A stretch of DNA of 64,000 nucleotides, taken from assembly GCF_025836975.1 (NCBI RefSeq), contig NZ_CP107548.1:1054001-1118000 (forward strand), read 5' to 3'. The first letter of the stretch is position 1, and every line of letters starts with the position of its first letter. The notes under the pieces are model-generated. The model saw only the letters and a program-made list of their open reading frames with translations. It searched no databases and was not told where the DNA came from. This DNA is from Pollutimonas sp. M17 (GTDB lineage Bacteria; Pseudomonadota; Gammaproteobacteria; Burkholderiales; Burkholderiaceae_B). Shown here one piece after another: positions 34,443 to 45,918 of this stretch. Both the position numbers and the translations under genes were made by a program.

Positions 34443-35415
34443 TCGGGTAGGTGTCCAGATGCGCCGCGGCGCCCAGCAGGGCGGGGTAGGCGCTGTTGAT
34501 CACGAAAACGGGAATGGCGGCAAGATAAGCCGAAAAACGGCCCTTGTCTTCAAAGCGCGCGCGAAATGGAGAGCCGGGAAAGTAATCGCCCAGCTTGGGA
34601 ACAATGCCTCCGCCTATGTAGATGCCGCTGCGCGCGCCCAGCGTAAGGGCCAGGTCGCCGGCGGCCGTGCCCAGTATGGCGCAAAAGATGTCCAGCGCTT
34701 CCAGGCAGCTTGCGTCGCCCTCCTTCAGCGCCCGCCGGCTGATGTCGGCGGGCGTATGCTCGGGAGCGGCCAGGCCGCGGCTTGCGCACAGGCTGCGGTG
34801 TATGAATTGCAGGCCGGAGCCGGAAAGCAGTCTTTCGTTGGAAACATGGCCGAACTCGCGCCTTGCGGCCTGCCACAGCATCCGTTCCCTGTCGTCGGCG
34901 GGCGCGAAGCTGACATGCCCGCCCTCGGCGGCAAGGGGGATCCATTTGCCGGTGGGGGCGGGAACCAGCGCGGACACGCCCAGGCCGGTTCCGGGGCCCA
35001 GCACCCCCATGGGGCATCCCGGTACGCCGTCGTCGCCGCCCACGCGGGTCAGTTCCTCTTTCGGCAGGTGGGGCAGGGCCAGCGCCAGCGCCGTGAAGTC
35101 ATTGATCACATGCAAGGTATCCAGTCCCAGGCTGCGGCGCGTCTCTTCTATGGAGAATTCCCACGGAAAGTTGGTCATGCGGATGTGGTCGCCGAGTACC
35201 GGGTTGGCGATGCCGATGACGGCATGCCTGACCGTGGGCTTGCCATGGCTGTCCAGATAGTGGCGGATGGCGTCCGGCAGGGTGGGAAAGTCGGCGCTGT
35301 TCAGCATGTCGACTTTTTGTATGTCGGCCGCCGAGGTGCAAAGCGCGAAGCGGGCGTGGGTGCCGCCGATGTCGGCGATCAGGTGGCGCTGGTGTTCAGG
35401 CGTGCCAGTAGACAT
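34435..35415 (-). CDS. glk: Glucokinase
   Basis: From ATG 35415 (AGGAG 9 nt upstream) the protein has 326 residues; the frame is open to 35445. Bacterial glucokinase marks are HLIADIGGTHARFALC (ATP phosphate loop), VINDFTALALALP with the catalytic Asp, VLGPGTGLGVSAL and AAEGGHVSFAP. It phosphorylates glucose to glucose-6-phosphate in the cytoplasm, the entry to the Zwf-Pgl-Edd-Eda route. It overlaps pgl by 20 bp. Confidence 0.93.
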   Translation of the reverse strand: MSTGTPEHQRHLIADIGGTHARFALCTSAADIQKVDMLNSADFPTLPDAIRHYLDSHGKPTVRHAVIGIANPVLGDHIRMTNFPWEFSIEETRRSLGLDTLHVINDFTALALALPHLPKEELTRVGGDDGVPGCPMGVLGPGTGLGVSALVPAPTGKWIPLAAEGGHVSFAPADDRERMLWQAARREFGHVSNERLLSGSGLQFIHRSLCASRGLAAPEHTPADISRRALKEGDASCLEALDIFCAILGTAAGDLALTLGARSGIYIGGGIVPKLGDYFPGSPFRARFEDKGRFSAYLAAIPVFVINSAYPALLGAAAHLDTYPNE

Positions 35416-36069
35416 CGAAGGGGACTCCTGTTTGAGCGATGACATAGCTTACAGGCATGTCGGGCGTGGCGTGCCGGCTGGCCTGCTCGAAGACGGCGCG
35501 CTTCGTCGGCCCCGCCACGGCAAGCATGATGCGCCGCGCGGTTAGAAGGGCGGCCAGCGTCATGCTGATGCGTTCATGGGGCGCGCTGGGCGGCGTGACG
35601 TGGATGTAGCGATCCGCGAGGGCGGGATCCAGGGCGCGGCCCAGTTGCGGCGCGCCCGGAAACCAGGAGGCCGTATGGCCGTCCTCGCCCATGCCCAGCA
35701 GGGCCAGCGTGATCTCGTCCGCCTGCCGGTTGGCTCGGGCGACGTCATCCCGCATGTCCAGTGCCGGCCCGGCCAGTCCCGTGAAGCGGGCGGCGCTTGC
35801 CTGGTTCTTGAGCAGATGCGTCCTGACCAGCGACTCGTTGCTGTCCGGATGATCCGGCGCGACATGGCGCTCGTCGACCAGCGTGATGCGCACATCCTTC
35901 CAGGGCAGCGGCGCGACGCTCAGCGCCTCGAACAGAGGCAGGGGCGAGCGGCCGCCCGAAACGGCCAGTCCCGCGCGGCCGGTGGTGGCGATCTCCTGGC
36001 GGAGCACGGCCGATATGTCGCGCACCATGGCCCGGACGGCTTCTTCGCTGGAACTGAATTCATGCCATT

Positions 36070-36073
<4 letters not shown>
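35396..36073 (-). CDS. pgl: 6-Phosphogluconolactonase
   Basis: From ATG 36073 (AGGAGG 4-5 nt upstream) the protein has 225 residues, the usual DevB/Pgl size; the longer frame to 36211 lies inside zwf. Motifs are LAVSGGRSPLPLFEAL, ITLVDERHVAPDHPDSNE and LLGMGEDGHTASWFPG. It hydrolyses 6-phosphogluconolactone. The start overlaps the zwf stop as ATGA, indicating translational coupling. Confidence 0.94.
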
Positions 36074-37530
<1,457 letters not shown>

Positions 37531-37590
37531 GAACGCATCCTTTTGAATGATGCCGCGACGGTCGCATCCGCAGCGGATATTGCATATGTA

Positions 37591-37605
37591 TGTAATTAAG
37601 CTACA
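37591..37605. promoter_or_regulatory. HexR-like operator upstream of zwf
   Basis: TGTAATTAAGCTACA is close to the HexR consensus TGTARTTWWAYTACA. It differs at 3 positions from the site in front of edd (TGTAGTTTAACTACA). Its position ahead of zwf and the hexR gene in the same operon support autoregulation. Confidence 0.72.
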
Positions 37606-37678
37606 TGTTCTGTTTCTTGTAAAGCCGGCTCCCCTTTAGGGTAAGCCCTCAATTGAAGCGGGGGCATGCCGGTGAAAT

Positions 37679-37696
37679 AATGTAATCGATTACATT
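37679..37696. promoter_or_regulatory. LacI-family operator palindrome
   Basis: AATGTAATCGATTACATT is a perfect 18-bp palindrome with the central CG typical of LacI-family sites. It ends 5 bp before the first possible ATG of the LacI regulator gene, so it could block its own transcription or translation start and the downstream transporter genes. Confidence 0.7.
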
Positions 37697-37701
37697 TTCC
37701 G

Positions 37702-38751
37702 ATGCTCGCTTTCATGGCCAGGTCTTTCGCCGATTCCTCCGGTGCTTCGGGCGCCGAACGCAGCGTGTCGATCGCGCAGGTCGCCGAGCGGGCCGGCGTC
37801 TCGGTTGCCACGGTGTCGCGCGTCCTGAACGGCAAGCAGACTGTCAAGGATGCCACTCGCCTGCGGGTGGCGGAAGCCATTCATGCCATGGGCTATCGCG
37901 TCAACCAGATGGCGCGCAGCCTGCGCACCGATGAAAGCCGGCTGCTGCTGGTCATGGTGCCCGACATCGGCAACCCCTTCTATGCGCAGATCGTGCAAGG
38001 CATCGACGGTGTCGTGCAGGACAAGGGCTATTCCGTCCTGCTTTGTGAAACGGGCGGCGACGCCAACCGCGAGCGGCGCTATTTCGACCTGCTGGAGTCG
38101 CGCCGGGCCGACGGCGCCATTTGCCTGGATCCGGATACCGTGCAGCAGGCGCTCAGCGGCCAGGCCTTGCGCTTTCCATGGGTGGCCTGCTGCGAGTTCG
38201 ACAGCCAGGTGGCCGTGCCCTATGTGGGCATCGACAATCGGGCGGCGGCCCGCGACGCGGTGGCCTGCCTGATAGGCAAAGGGCACCGCCGCATTGCCTT
38301 CGTCAATTCCGATACCCGATTCATGTATGCGCGCGAACGCAGCCTGGGGTATGCCGATGCCCTGGCGCAAGCAGACATCGCCTTCCGGGAAGACTACTGC
38401 GTGGGCGTGGAGGGGCTGGATTTCGCGGCCGGCAAGCGTGCCGCTCAGGCCTTGCTGGCCCTGGAACAACGGCCCACCGCCGTCTTCGCGGTTTCCGACA
38501 CGCTGGCCATCGGCGTCATTCGGGGTTTGCACGAGGCGGGCCTGGCCGTGCCGCGGGACATGGCCGTCATGGGTTTCGACGATATTTCGCTGGCGCAGCA
38601 AACCTGCCCCGCGCTCAGCACCGTCGCCCAGCCCATGCGAACCCTGGGCGAACAGGCCGCCTATCTGCTGCTCAAGCAGCTGGACGATCCGCGCTCCCGC
38701 ATCAGCGGCGTGTTGCTGCCGCACCGGGTGGTGCAAAGGGAGAGCGCCTGA
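37702..38751 (+). CDS. LacI-family regulator of the sugar ABC transporter
   Basis: The 349-residue frame from ATG 37702 holds an N-terminal helix-turn-helix (SIAQVAERAGVSVATVSRVL) with hinge YRVNQMARSLR, then a periplasmic-binding-protein-like sugar domain (VMVPDIGNPFYAQIVQGIDG; MGFDDISLAQQTCPALSTV). ATG 37714 or GTG 37768 would start closer to the helix-turn-helix. Its stop overlaps the ATPase gene ATG by 1 bp, so it is cotranscribed with and probably represses the transporter. Confidence 0.9.
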   Translation: MLAFMARSFADSSGASGAERSVSIAQVAERAGVSVATVSRVLNGKQTVKDATRLRVAEAIHAMGYRVNQMARSLRTDESRLLLVMVPDIGNPFYAQIVQGIDGVVQDKGYSVLLCETGGDANRERRYFDLLESRRADGAICLDPDTVQQALSGQALRFPWVACCEFDSQVAVPYVGIDNRAAARDAVACLIGKGHRRIAFVNSDTRFMYARERSLGYADALAQADIAFREDYCVGVEGLDFAAGKRAAQALLALEQRPTAVFAVSDTLAIGVIRGLHEAGLAVPRDMAVMGFDDISLAQQTCPALSTVAQPMRTLGEQAAYLLLKQLDDPRSRISGVLLPHRVVQRESA

Positions 38752-40247
38752 TGAGCCTGTCCGTGGAATTCCGCTCCATCAGCAAGGACTTCGGCCCCGT
38801 CCGGGTCCTGCACGATGTCGACCTGGCCTTGCCTAGGGGTCGAGTCTACGGCTTGCTGGGCGAAAACGGCGCCGGCAAGTCCACCCTCATGAAGATACTG
38901 TGCGGCTACGAGCAGCCCACGGAAGGAGCCTTGCTGATCGATGGGCGCGAGGTTCAGTTCGAGTCCTCAAGGCAGGCCGAGCAGCGGGGCATCGTACTGA
39001 TCCATCAGGAGATCAACCTGGCCGACGACTTGACCATCGCCCAGAACATCTTCCTGGGCCACGAGAAAAAACGCGGACCTTTCCTGGACAACAAGGCCAT
39101 GCATGGCCAGGCGGCCGCCTTGCTTGCGCAGGTGGGCTTGCCGGCGGATCCGGACACGCGGGTCGGCAGCCTGATCGTCGCCGAGAAGCAGCTGGTGGAG
39201 ATCGCCAAGGCCCTGGCCAAGAATGCACGGCTGCTGGTCATGGACGAGCCGACCGCCACCTTGACGCCCGGCGAGACCGAGCGCCTGTTCGCGCTCATCG
39301 AGCAGTTCAGGAATGACGGGGTCACCATCATCTATATCTCGCACAAGCTGGACGAGATCGAGCGCATCACCGATCACATCGTCGTCATGCGCGATGGGCG
39401 CTACGTGACGCAGGCGCCGACCCCCAGCGTGTCGCGCCGGGAAATGGCCAATCTGATGGTGGGACGCGAGCTGGCGGATCTGTTCCCGCCCAAGGTCATG
39501 GCCGACCGCGACGCCGCACCCGCCTTGCGGGTCGAGGGCCTGTCTGTGCCCGGCTGGGCCGAGGACGTCAGCTTCGACGTGCGCCCGGGCGAGATCCTGG
39601 GCTTTGCCGGCCTGGTGGGCGCGGGCCGGACGGAATTGTTCGAAGGCATACTGGGCTTGCGGGAACGCAGCGCGGGCCATATCTATCTGCAGGGCGTGGA
39701 GCGCAAGCTGCGCAACCCCAGGCAGGCGGCCCGGCACGGCCTGACCTATCTCAGTGAAGACCGCAAGGGCCGGGGCATACTGCTTGCCTTCGGCATGCGG
39801 CAGAACGTGACCCTGATGGCGCTGGAGCGCTATGCAAAGCCGTTGCTGGACACCGACCTGGAGCGGCGGGCGCTGGATGCCGCCGTGCGCGATTTCGGCA
39901 TACGCACCGGCAATGCCGACAACCTGGCGTCGGCGCTGTCGGGTGGCAACCAGCAAAAGCTGGCCTTGGCCAAGGTGCTGCATCCCGATCCCTCCGTCGT
40001 GATCCTGGACGAGCCCACGCGCGGCGTGGACGTCGGCGCCAAGCGCGACATCTATTTCCTGATCCAGGGCCTGGCCCGGCAAGGACTGGCGGTCATCGTC
40101 ATTTCGTCGGAGCTCATGGAACTGATCGGCTTGTGCCATCGCGTGGCGGTGATGCGGGCCGGACATCTGCAAGCCGTGCTGCAGTCTGAACAATTGAATG
40201 AGAAGGAGCTGATTGCCCATGCAACCGGAACAGAGCAGCCTGCCTGA
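38751..40247 (+). CDS. Sugar ABC transporter ATP-binding protein (RbsA/XylG-like, two ATPase domains)
   Basis: From ATG 38751 the protein has 498 residues in two ABC domains. Domain 1 has Walker [10 protein letters not shown] and Walker [12 protein letters not shown]. Domain 2 has [16 protein letters not shown] as degenerate Walker [16 protein letters not shown] as signature and [20 protein letters not shown]. This asymmetry is standard in the carbohydrate uptake (CUT2) family. It overlaps the permease gene by 29 bp. Confidence 0.94.
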   Translation: MSLSVEFRSISKDFGPVRVLHDVDLALPRGRVYGLLGENGAGKSTLMKILCGYEQPTEGALLIDGREVQFESSRQAEQRGIVLIHQEINLADDLTIAQNIFLGHEKKRGPFLDNKAMHGQAAALLAQVGLPADPDTRVGSLIVAEKQLVEIAKALAKNARLLVMDEPTATLTPGETERLFALIEQFRNDGVTIIYISHKLDEIERITDHIVVMRDGRYVTQAPTPSVSRREMANLMVGRELADLFPPKVMADRDAAPALRVEGLSVPGWAEDVSFDVRPGEILGFAGLVGAGRTELFEGILGLRERSAGHIYLQGVERKLRNPRQAARHGLTYLSEDRKGRGILLAFGMRQNVTLMALERYAKPLLDTDLERRALDAAVRDFGIRTGNADNLASALSGGNQQKLALAKVLHPDPSVVILDEPTRGVDVGAKRDIYFLIQGLARQGLAVIVISSELMELIGLCHRVAVMRAGHLQAVLQSEQLNEKELIAHATGTEQPA

Positions 40248-41253
40248 AGCCCCCGCCGCGCATGCCGGCGGACGCGCCGGGCGGCATGCCGCGCCTTCAT
40301 GGCGTGGGCGATTGCACGGACTTGGGCCCGTGGCGGGCCTGGTGCTGTTGTGCATCGCCGGCACACTGCTCAACAGCAGCTTCGCCGACATCGACAACAT
40401 CATGAATGTACTGACCCGGACGGCCTTCATCGGCATCATCTCGGTCGGCATGTGCTTCGTCATCATCTCGGGCGGCATCGACTTGTCGGTGGGCTCGATG
40501 GCGGCGCTGATCGCCGGAAGCATGATATTGGTCATGAACGCGCTGACCGCTTTCGCGCTGGCTCCCATGCTGGTCATTGTGCTGGGCATGCTTTTCGCTT
40601 TGGCGCTGGGCGCGCTGCTGGGACTGGCCCATGGCCTGCTCATTACGCGCGGCCGGATCGAGCCCTTCATCGTGACGCTGGGCACACTGGGCATCTTCCG
40701 CGCCTACCTGACCTACCTGTCCGACGGTGGGGCCATCACGCTGAACATGGACGTGTCCGACGCCTACAGCCCGGTGTACTACGGCAGCCTGCTGGGCATA
40801 CCCGTGCCTGTGTGGGTGTTCATCGCCATTGCGCTGCTGGGCGGGCTGGTGCTGAATCGGACGGCGTTCGGGCGCTACGTGCAGGCCATAGGCTCGAACG
40901 AGCAGGTGGCGCGCTATGCCGCCGTCAATGTCGACAAGACCAAGACGCTGACCTACGTGCTGCTGGGCATGTGCGTGGGCATCGCGACCGTCCTGTATGT
41001 GCCTCGCCTGGGCTCGGCCAGCCCCACCACCGGCTTGTTGTGGGAGCTGGAGGCCATCGCCGCCGTGATCGTGGGCGGGACGGCTTTGAAGGGCGGCGCG
41101 GGAACCATGACCGGCACCGTGGTCGGGGCCATCCTGCTGTCCGTCATCGGCAACATCCTCAACCTGACCAGCATCATCAGCGTTTACCTGAACGCGGCGG
41201 TGCAGGGTTTCGTCATCATCATCGTGGCTTTCCTGCAGCGCCGGCGCTCCTGA
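40219..41253 (+). CDS. Sugar ABC transporter permease (RbsC-like)
   Basis: The 344-residue membrane protein from ATG 40219 has the CUT2 permease pattern: [55 protein letters not shown] and [20 protein letters not shown]. Eight to ten hydrophobic spans follow a ~35-residue cytoplasmic N-terminus. It partners the preceding ATPase and the following receptor. Confidence 0.94.
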   Translation: MQPEQSSLPEAPAAHAGGRAGRHAAPSWRGRLHGLGPVAGLVLLCIAGTLLNSSFADIDNIMNVLTRTAFIGIISVGMCFVIISGGIDLSVGSMAALIAGSMILVMNALTAFALAPMLVIVLGMLFALALGALLGLAHGLLITRGRIEPFIVTLGTLGIFRAYLTYLSDGGAITLNMDVSDAYSPVYYGSLLGIPVPVWVFIAIALLGGLVLNRTAFGRYVQAIGSNEQVARYAAVNVDKTKTLTYVLLGMCVGIATVLYVPRLGSASPTTGLLWELEAIAAVIVGGTALKGGAGTMTGTVVGAILLSVIGNILNLTSIISVYLNAAVQGFVIIIVAFLQRRRS

Positions 41254-41298
41254 TCGCCGTTTCGTCGTGTTTTTTGCATTCAACCCGGAGACAAGAAA

Positions 41299-42264
41299 AT
41301 GAATCGTTCGCTACGCAAACTGGCCATCGGCGTTGCCGCCATGGCCGCCATGGGCCTGTCGTCGGGCGCCATGGCGCAAGAGAAGGTCAACCTGGGCGTG
41401 TCCATACCCGCCGCCACGCACAGCTTCACGGCAGGCGTCGTGTGGTGGTCCAATCAGGCCAAGGCCGAACTGGAAAAGGCGCACCCAAACCTTAAGGTCA
41501 CGGTCAAGACATCCAGCGGCGCGCCCGAGCAGGCCAATCAGTTGCAGGACCTGCTTACCGTCAACCGCATCAATGCGCTGGTCATCATGCCCTTCGAGTC
41601 GGCCTCGCTGACCCAGCCGGTGGCCCAGCTGAAGAAAAAAGGCGTCTACGTCACCGTGGTCGATCGCGGCCTGACCGACACCAGCGCGCAGGACGCCTAT
41701 GTGTCCGGGGACAATACCGCATTCGGCCGGCTGGCCGCCGAGTACCTGGTGAAGAAGCTGAACGGCAAAGGCGACATCGTGGCCTTGCGCGGCATTGCCA
41801 CGACGCTGGACAACGAGCGCATGGATGCCTTCAACGCCGTCATCAAGAAGCACCCGGACATCAAGCTGCTGGATGCCCGCTACGGCAACTGGAACCGCGA
41901 TGACGCCTTCAAGGTCATGCAGGACTACCTGACCCGCTTCAAGCACATCGACGCGGTGTGGGCCGCCGACGACGACATGGCTTTCGGCGTGCTCAAGGCC
42001 ATCGAGCAGGCCAAGCGCACTGATATCAAGGAAGTCTTCGGCGGCGCGGGCGCCAAGGGCATGGTCAAGACCATCATCGACGGCAGCAATCCGCTGATAC
42101 AGGCCGATGTTTCCTACTCGCCCAAGTTCATCTACGACGCCATCAAGCTGACCGCCGAAGCACGCCTGAAGGGTGAGAAACTGCCCGAGACCACGATCAT
42201 TCCATCGGTCCTGATCACCAAGGAAAACGCCAAGGACTTCTATTTTCCCGACTCTCCGTTCTAA
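41299..42264 (+). CDS. Sugar ABC transporter substrate-binding protein (RbsB-like)
   Basis: The 321-residue protein has a Sec signal ending SGAMAQ near residue 25. The mature protein shows the type I sugar-binding fold: [83 protein letters not shown] precedes the ATG. Ligand unknown; downstream enzymes suggest a sugar oxidised at a ring carbon. Confidence 0.93.
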   Translation: MNRSLRKLAIGVAAMAAMGLSSGAMAQEKVNLGVSIPAATHSFTAGVVWWSNQAKAELEKAHPNLKVTVKTSSGAPEQANQLQDLLTVNRINALVIMPFESASLTQPVAQLKKKGVYVTVVDRGLTDTSAQDAYVSGDNTAFGRLAAEYLVKKLNGKGDIVALRGIATTLDNERMDAFNAVIKKHPDIKLLDARYGNWNRDDAFKVMQDYLTRFKHIDAVWAADDDMAFGVLKAIEQAKRTDIKEVFGGAGAKGMVKTIIDGSNPLIQADVSYSPKFIYDAIKLTAEARLKGEKLPETTIIPSVLITKENAKDFYFPDSPF

Positions 42265-42339
42265 GCGGGCGATATGCCCCGGGCCGCTGCCGCTTCCCGG
42301 CGCAGGCCCGGGCGCGCCGGCATTCAACGCCAATCGAGC

Positions 42340-43404
42340 ATGACCATGAAAACCATAAAAGGACCGGGTATTTTCCTGGCGCAATTCGCCGGCGGGCAGC
42401 CGCCCTTCGACAGCCTGGAAGGGCTGGCCCGCTGGGCTGCAAGCCTGGGGTATAAAGGCGTGCAGATCCCCACCAGCGATCCAGGCTTGTTCGACCTGCA
42501 ACAGGCGGCCGAAAGCCAGGCCTATTGCGACGACGTGCGCGGCATGCTGGCCGGCCACGGGCTGGAGGCCACCGAGCTGTCCACGCACTTGCAAGGGCAG
42601 TTGCTGGCGGTGCATCCCGCCTACGACACCTTGTTCGACGGCTTCGCGGCGCCCGCCGTGCGCGGCAATCCGGCCGCCCGCACACAATGGGCGAGAGAGC
42701 AATTGCTGCTTGCCGCCAAGGCATCGAAACGCATGGAGCTGACGGCGCATGCGACGTTTTCCGGCGCGCTGGCCTGGCCCTATCTGTATCCCTGGCCGCA
42801 GCGTCCGGTCGGACTGGTCGAGGAAGCGTTCGCCGAACTGGCGCGGCGCTGGAGGCCGATACTGGATGCCTTCGACGAGGCCGGCGTCGATGTCGGCTAC
42901 GAGCTGCATCCCGGAGAGGACCTGCACGACGGCCTGAGCTTCGAGCGCTTCCTGGACGCGGTGGGCGGCCATCCGCGCGCCGGCATCCTTTACGACCCCA
43001 GTCATTTCGTGCTGCAGCAGCTGGACTACCTGGCGTTCATCGACATCTATCATGAGCGCATAAAATGCTTCCATGTGAAGGACGCCGAATTCCGCCCCAA
43101 TGGCAGGCAGGGCGTTTACGGCGCGTATGCGGACTGGGCGGATCGGGCAGGGCGCTTCCGCTCGCTGGGCGACGGCCAGGTCGATTTCAAGGCCATCTTT
43201 TCCAAGATGGCGCAATACGATTATCCCGGCTGGGCCGTGCTGGAATGGGAATGCTGCCTGAAGCATCCCGAGCAGGGCGCCGCCGAAGGCGCGCCCTTCA
43301 TCGCCAGCCATATCATCCGCGTGGCCGAGCATGCTTTCGACGATTTCGCGAAGAGCGGCGCATCCAGGGATCAGCTTCGACAGTTATTGGGTATCGTTCA
43401 ATGA
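42340..43404 (+). CDS. Sugar phosphate isomerase/epimerase (TIM barrel)
   Basis: From ATG 42340 the protein has 354 residues (ATG 42346 also possible). It is an AP-endonuclease-2-type TIM barrel with metal-binding residues visible in DVGYELHPGEDLHDG, GILYDPSHFVLQQLDY, IKCFHVKDAEF and VLEWECC. Members next to Gfo/Idh/MocA enzymes often act on 3-keto-sugars or inositols. The stop overlaps the oxidoreductase ATG as ATGA. Confidence 0.87.
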   Translation: MTMKTIKGPGIFLAQFAGGQPPFDSLEGLARWAASLGYKGVQIPTSDPGLFDLQQAAESQAYCDDVRGMLAGHGLEATELSTHLQGQLLAVHPAYDTLFDGFAAPAVRGNPAARTQWAREQLLLAAKASKRMELTAHATFSGALAWPYLYPWPQRPVGLVEEAFAELARRWRPILDAFDEAGVDVGYELHPGEDLHDGLSFERFLDAVGGHPRAGILYDPSHFVLQQLDYLAFIDIYHERIKCFHVKDAEFRPNGRQGVYGAYADWADRAGRFRSLGDGQVDFKAIFSKMAQYDYPGWAVLEWECCLKHPEQGAAEGAPFIASHIIRVAEHAFDDFAKSGASRDQLRQLLGIVQ

Positions 43405-44579
43405 GCGCAGGCGTGCATAGGCGATTGAGGCTGGGCATGGTGGGCGGCGGCCGCGGCGCCTTCATCGGCGCGGTGCACCGCATGGCGGCGCGGCTGGACG
43501 ATCGCTACGAGCTGGTGGCGGGCGCCCTGTCCAGCGATCCGGAGCGGGCGGCGGCCAGCGCGGCCGATGTCGGCATCGATCCGGCGCGCAGCTACGCCGA
43601 CTGGCGGGAAATGGCGCAGGCCGAGGGCCGCTTGCGGCGCGAAGGGCGGAAGGGCATCGACGCCGTATCCATCGTGACGCCCAATCATCTGCATGCACCC
43701 ATCGCGCGGGCGTTCCTGGCCGAGGGCATACACATCATCTGCGACAAGCCGCTGACGGTGTCGCTGGCCGAGGCGCTGGAGCTGCGGGATCTGGCCCGCG
43801 ATCATTCCGCGCTTTTCGTGTTGACTCACACCTATACCGGCTACCCCATGGTGCGCCATGCGCGCTGGCTGGTGGAGCAAGGCGCCATCGGCGAGTTGCG
43901 CCTGCTGCAGGTGGAATATGCGCAGGACTGGTGGGCCGAGGCCTCGGCCATGACCGAAGGAGGCTGGAGGGGCGATCCGGCCATCGCCGGCCCCGCGGGC
44001 ACGCTGGGCGACGTTGGCATCCACGCCTACCAGCTGGCCAGCTATGTCAGCGGCTGCGAGCCGGATGAAATCGCCGCCGAACTGCATACCTTCGCGCCGG
44101 GGCGCCGGCTGGACGACCATGTGCAGGTCATGATGCGCTATGCCAACGGAGCGCGCGGCAGCCTGTGGGCCAGCCAGGTCGCGACCGGCTGCGAGAATGC
44201 GCTGACTTTGCGCTTGTACGGCAGCCGCGCCCAATTGCGTTTCGAGCAGGAAGACCCCAACGTCCTGTGGCTGACCCCTCAAGGCGGGAGCGCGCAGCGG
44301 ATTACCCGCGGCCGCGCGTCCAGTATCGCGGCCGACCAGGCCACGCGCATTCCCCCCGGTCACCCCGAAGGCTATATCGAGGCGTTCGCGCAGCTGTATC
44401 GGGACGCGGCCGACCGCATCCTGGCGCTCGAGTCCGGGCGGGCCGATCTGCCGGATTCCGCCGCCTTGCCCGGCATCGCCGACGGCGTGGCTGGCCATCG
44501 TTTCATCGCCTCCGTGCTCCAGAGCCATCGCCGCGGCAGCGCCTGGGTCAGGCTGGACGAGGCGCGCGACCCGGACTGA
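43401..44579 (+). CDS. Gfo/Idh/MocA-family oxidoreductase
   Basis: The 392-residue protein starts with LRLGMVGGGRGAFIGAVHRM (NAD(P) motif), then SIVTPNHLHAPIARAFLAEG, IICDKPLT (catalytic Lys of the EKP/DKP motif) and LGDVGIHAYQLASYVSG. The GGGRGAFIGAVHR-type start resembles the ThuB-like branch that reduces or forms 3-keto-glycosides. It is the last gene of the first LacI cluster. Confidence 0.9.
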   Translation: MSAGVHRRLRLGMVGGGRGAFIGAVHRMAARLDDRYELVAGALSSDPERAAASAADVGIDPARSYADWREMAQAEGRLRREGRKGIDAVSIVTPNHLHAPIARAFLAEGIHIICDKPLTVSLAEALELRDLARDHSALFVLTHTYTGYPMVRHARWLVEQGAIGELRLLQVEYAQDWWAEASAMTEGGWRGDPAIAGPAGTLGDVGIHAYQLASYVSGCEPDEIAAELHTFAPGRRLDDHVQVMMRYANGARGSLWASQVATGCENALTLRLYGSRAQLRFEQEDPNVLWLTPQGGSAQRITRGRASSIAADQATRIPPGHPEGYIEAFAQLYRDAADRILALESGRADLPDSAALPGIADGVAGHRFIASVLQSHRRGSAWVRLDEARDPD

Positions 44580-44643
44580 ACGGCTTGGCTACAATAGCTG
44601 GCCCGCCGCGGCTGGCCAGCCGCCGTTCTTACGACAGGAAACC

Positions 44644-45666
44644 ATGAGCAAAACCCAGGGGCGCAGCACGATCGCCGATGTGGCGCGCCAGGCCGGCGTG
44701 TCCAAGGCCACCGTCTCGCGTTTTCTCAATCACCGCGACACCCTGCTTTCGCCCGAGATCGCCGGCAAGGTCGAGGCGGCCGTCAAGCAGCTGGGCTATG
44801 TGCCCAGCCCCATGGCGCAAGCCTTGAAGCGCGGCCGTTCGCGCCTGATCGGCCTGGTGGTGGCCGATATCACCAACCCCTATTCGGTGGCGGTGCTGCG
44901 CGGGGCGGAGCAGGCCTGCCGCGAAGCGGGCTACCTGGTCATGCTGTTCAATCTGGGCAATGAAAGCGAAAGGGAGAGCGCCGGGATACGCGCGCTTACT
45001 TCGTACAAGGTCGAGGGCTTCATCCTGAACACCATGGGCCGCGATGCCGGCGCCGTCCTTGAAACCGCCCGGCAAGGCAAGCCCGTCGTGCTGGTCGACC
45101 GCCTGCATGACGGCCTGGACGTCGATTTCGTTTCCCTGGACAACCGGCAGGCCATCAGCCTCAGCGGCGGACATCTGCTGGATGCCGGCTATCGCGACCT
45201 GTTGCTGGTGACCGAACCTCTGGGCACGGTCAGTTCGCGTATCGAGCGCGCCCGGGCATTCAAGGCCTTTGTCGCGGAACAGGGTTCCACGGTGTCCGGG
45301 CACAGCGTGGAAAGCAGGGCGGAGGCGCCGGAGCTGCTGGACCAGGCATTGCAATCGCTGCGCAAGGGGGCGCAAGCCCGGCCGGCGGTCATCACCAGCA
45401 ACGCGGTCGTGACGCTGCGCGTGGTCGAGGCCGTTGCCAGGCTGGGCTGGCGATTGGGCAGGGACGTGGGTCTGGTGGGCATCGACGATACACCCTGGGC
45501 GCCGTATGTCGGTCCCGGAATCACCACGGTATCGCAACCCACCGGCGAACTGGGACGGCTGGCGGCGCAGTGCCTCATGCAGCGGCTGGCCGGGTCGACG
45601 ATCGCGGCGCGCAAGATACTCCTGCCCGGCACGCTGATGAGCCGGGGGTCCACGCAGCCCAGTTAG
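44644..45666 (+). CDS. LacI-family regulator of the sugar-acid cluster
   Basis: The 340-residue protein has the helix-turn-helix TIADVARQAGVSKATVSRFL, hinge VPSPMAQALKRGRS, then LIGLVVADITNPYSVAVLRG and VGLVGIDDTPWAPYVGPGIT. It stands before a perfect LacI-type palindrome (45762-45775) and the amino-acid-type ABC transporter, isomerase, keto-deoxygluconate kinase and hydroxyacid dehydrogenase genes, which it probably controls. GKVEAAVKQLGYVPSPMA resembles KdgR/GntR-type LacI members. Confidence 0.9.
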   Translation: MSKTQGRSTIADVARQAGVSKATVSRFLNHRDTLLSPEIAGKVEAAVKQLGYVPSPMAQALKRGRSRLIGLVVADITNPYSVAVLRGAEQACREAGYLVMLFNLGNESERESAGIRALTSYKVEGFILNTMGRDAGAVLETARQGKPVVLVDRLHDGLDVDFVSLDNRQAISLSGGHLLDAGYRDLLLVTEPLGTVSSRIERARAFKAFVAEQGSTVSGHSVESRAEAPELLDQALQSLRKGAQARPAVITSNAVVTLRVVEAVARLGWRLGRDVGLVGIDDTPWAPYVGPGITTVSQPTGELGRLAAQCLMQRLAGSTIAARKILLPGTLMSRGSTQPS

Positions 45667-45761
45667 CGGCCTTGAAAGGCGGGGAGGCCGGGGTGCGATC
45701 CGGCGGTAAAATTTCCCCCGGGTAAGTCCTGATATAATTCCTGCCTTCATTGGTTAAACTT

Positions 45762-45775
45762 TGAAACCGGTTTCA
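45762..45775. promoter_or_regulatory. LacI-family operator palindrome upstream of the ABC operon
   Basis: TGAAACCGGTTTCA is a perfect 14-bp palindrome with a central CG, 24 bp after a TATAAT box at 45733-45738. Binding just downstream of the promoter would block transcription of the operon at 45919-51750. Confidence 0.7.
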
Positions 45776-45918
45776 GGCGGTAGTTTTTGGTTTTCACATT
45801 CCGGATGCATATCCGGAAAGCGGCTGAATGGCGGCAGAGATGCCCCGGTTTAAGTAGGTATTTTCTTGATCGCGCGGTATGCTTTTATCGCCGGTAATGC
45901 CCAAGGTTGAAGCACAAC

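Noticed and set aside
38967-40694. 575-codon minus-strand frame opposite the sugar ABC genes
   Set aside because: Antisense shadow; plus-strand Walker motifs and operon overlaps are decisive.
44597-44620. GCTGGCC / GGCCAGC hairpin before the second lacI gene as a terminator
   Set aside because: It lacks a U-tract and may overlap the promoter region of lacI; support is too weak to list as a feature.
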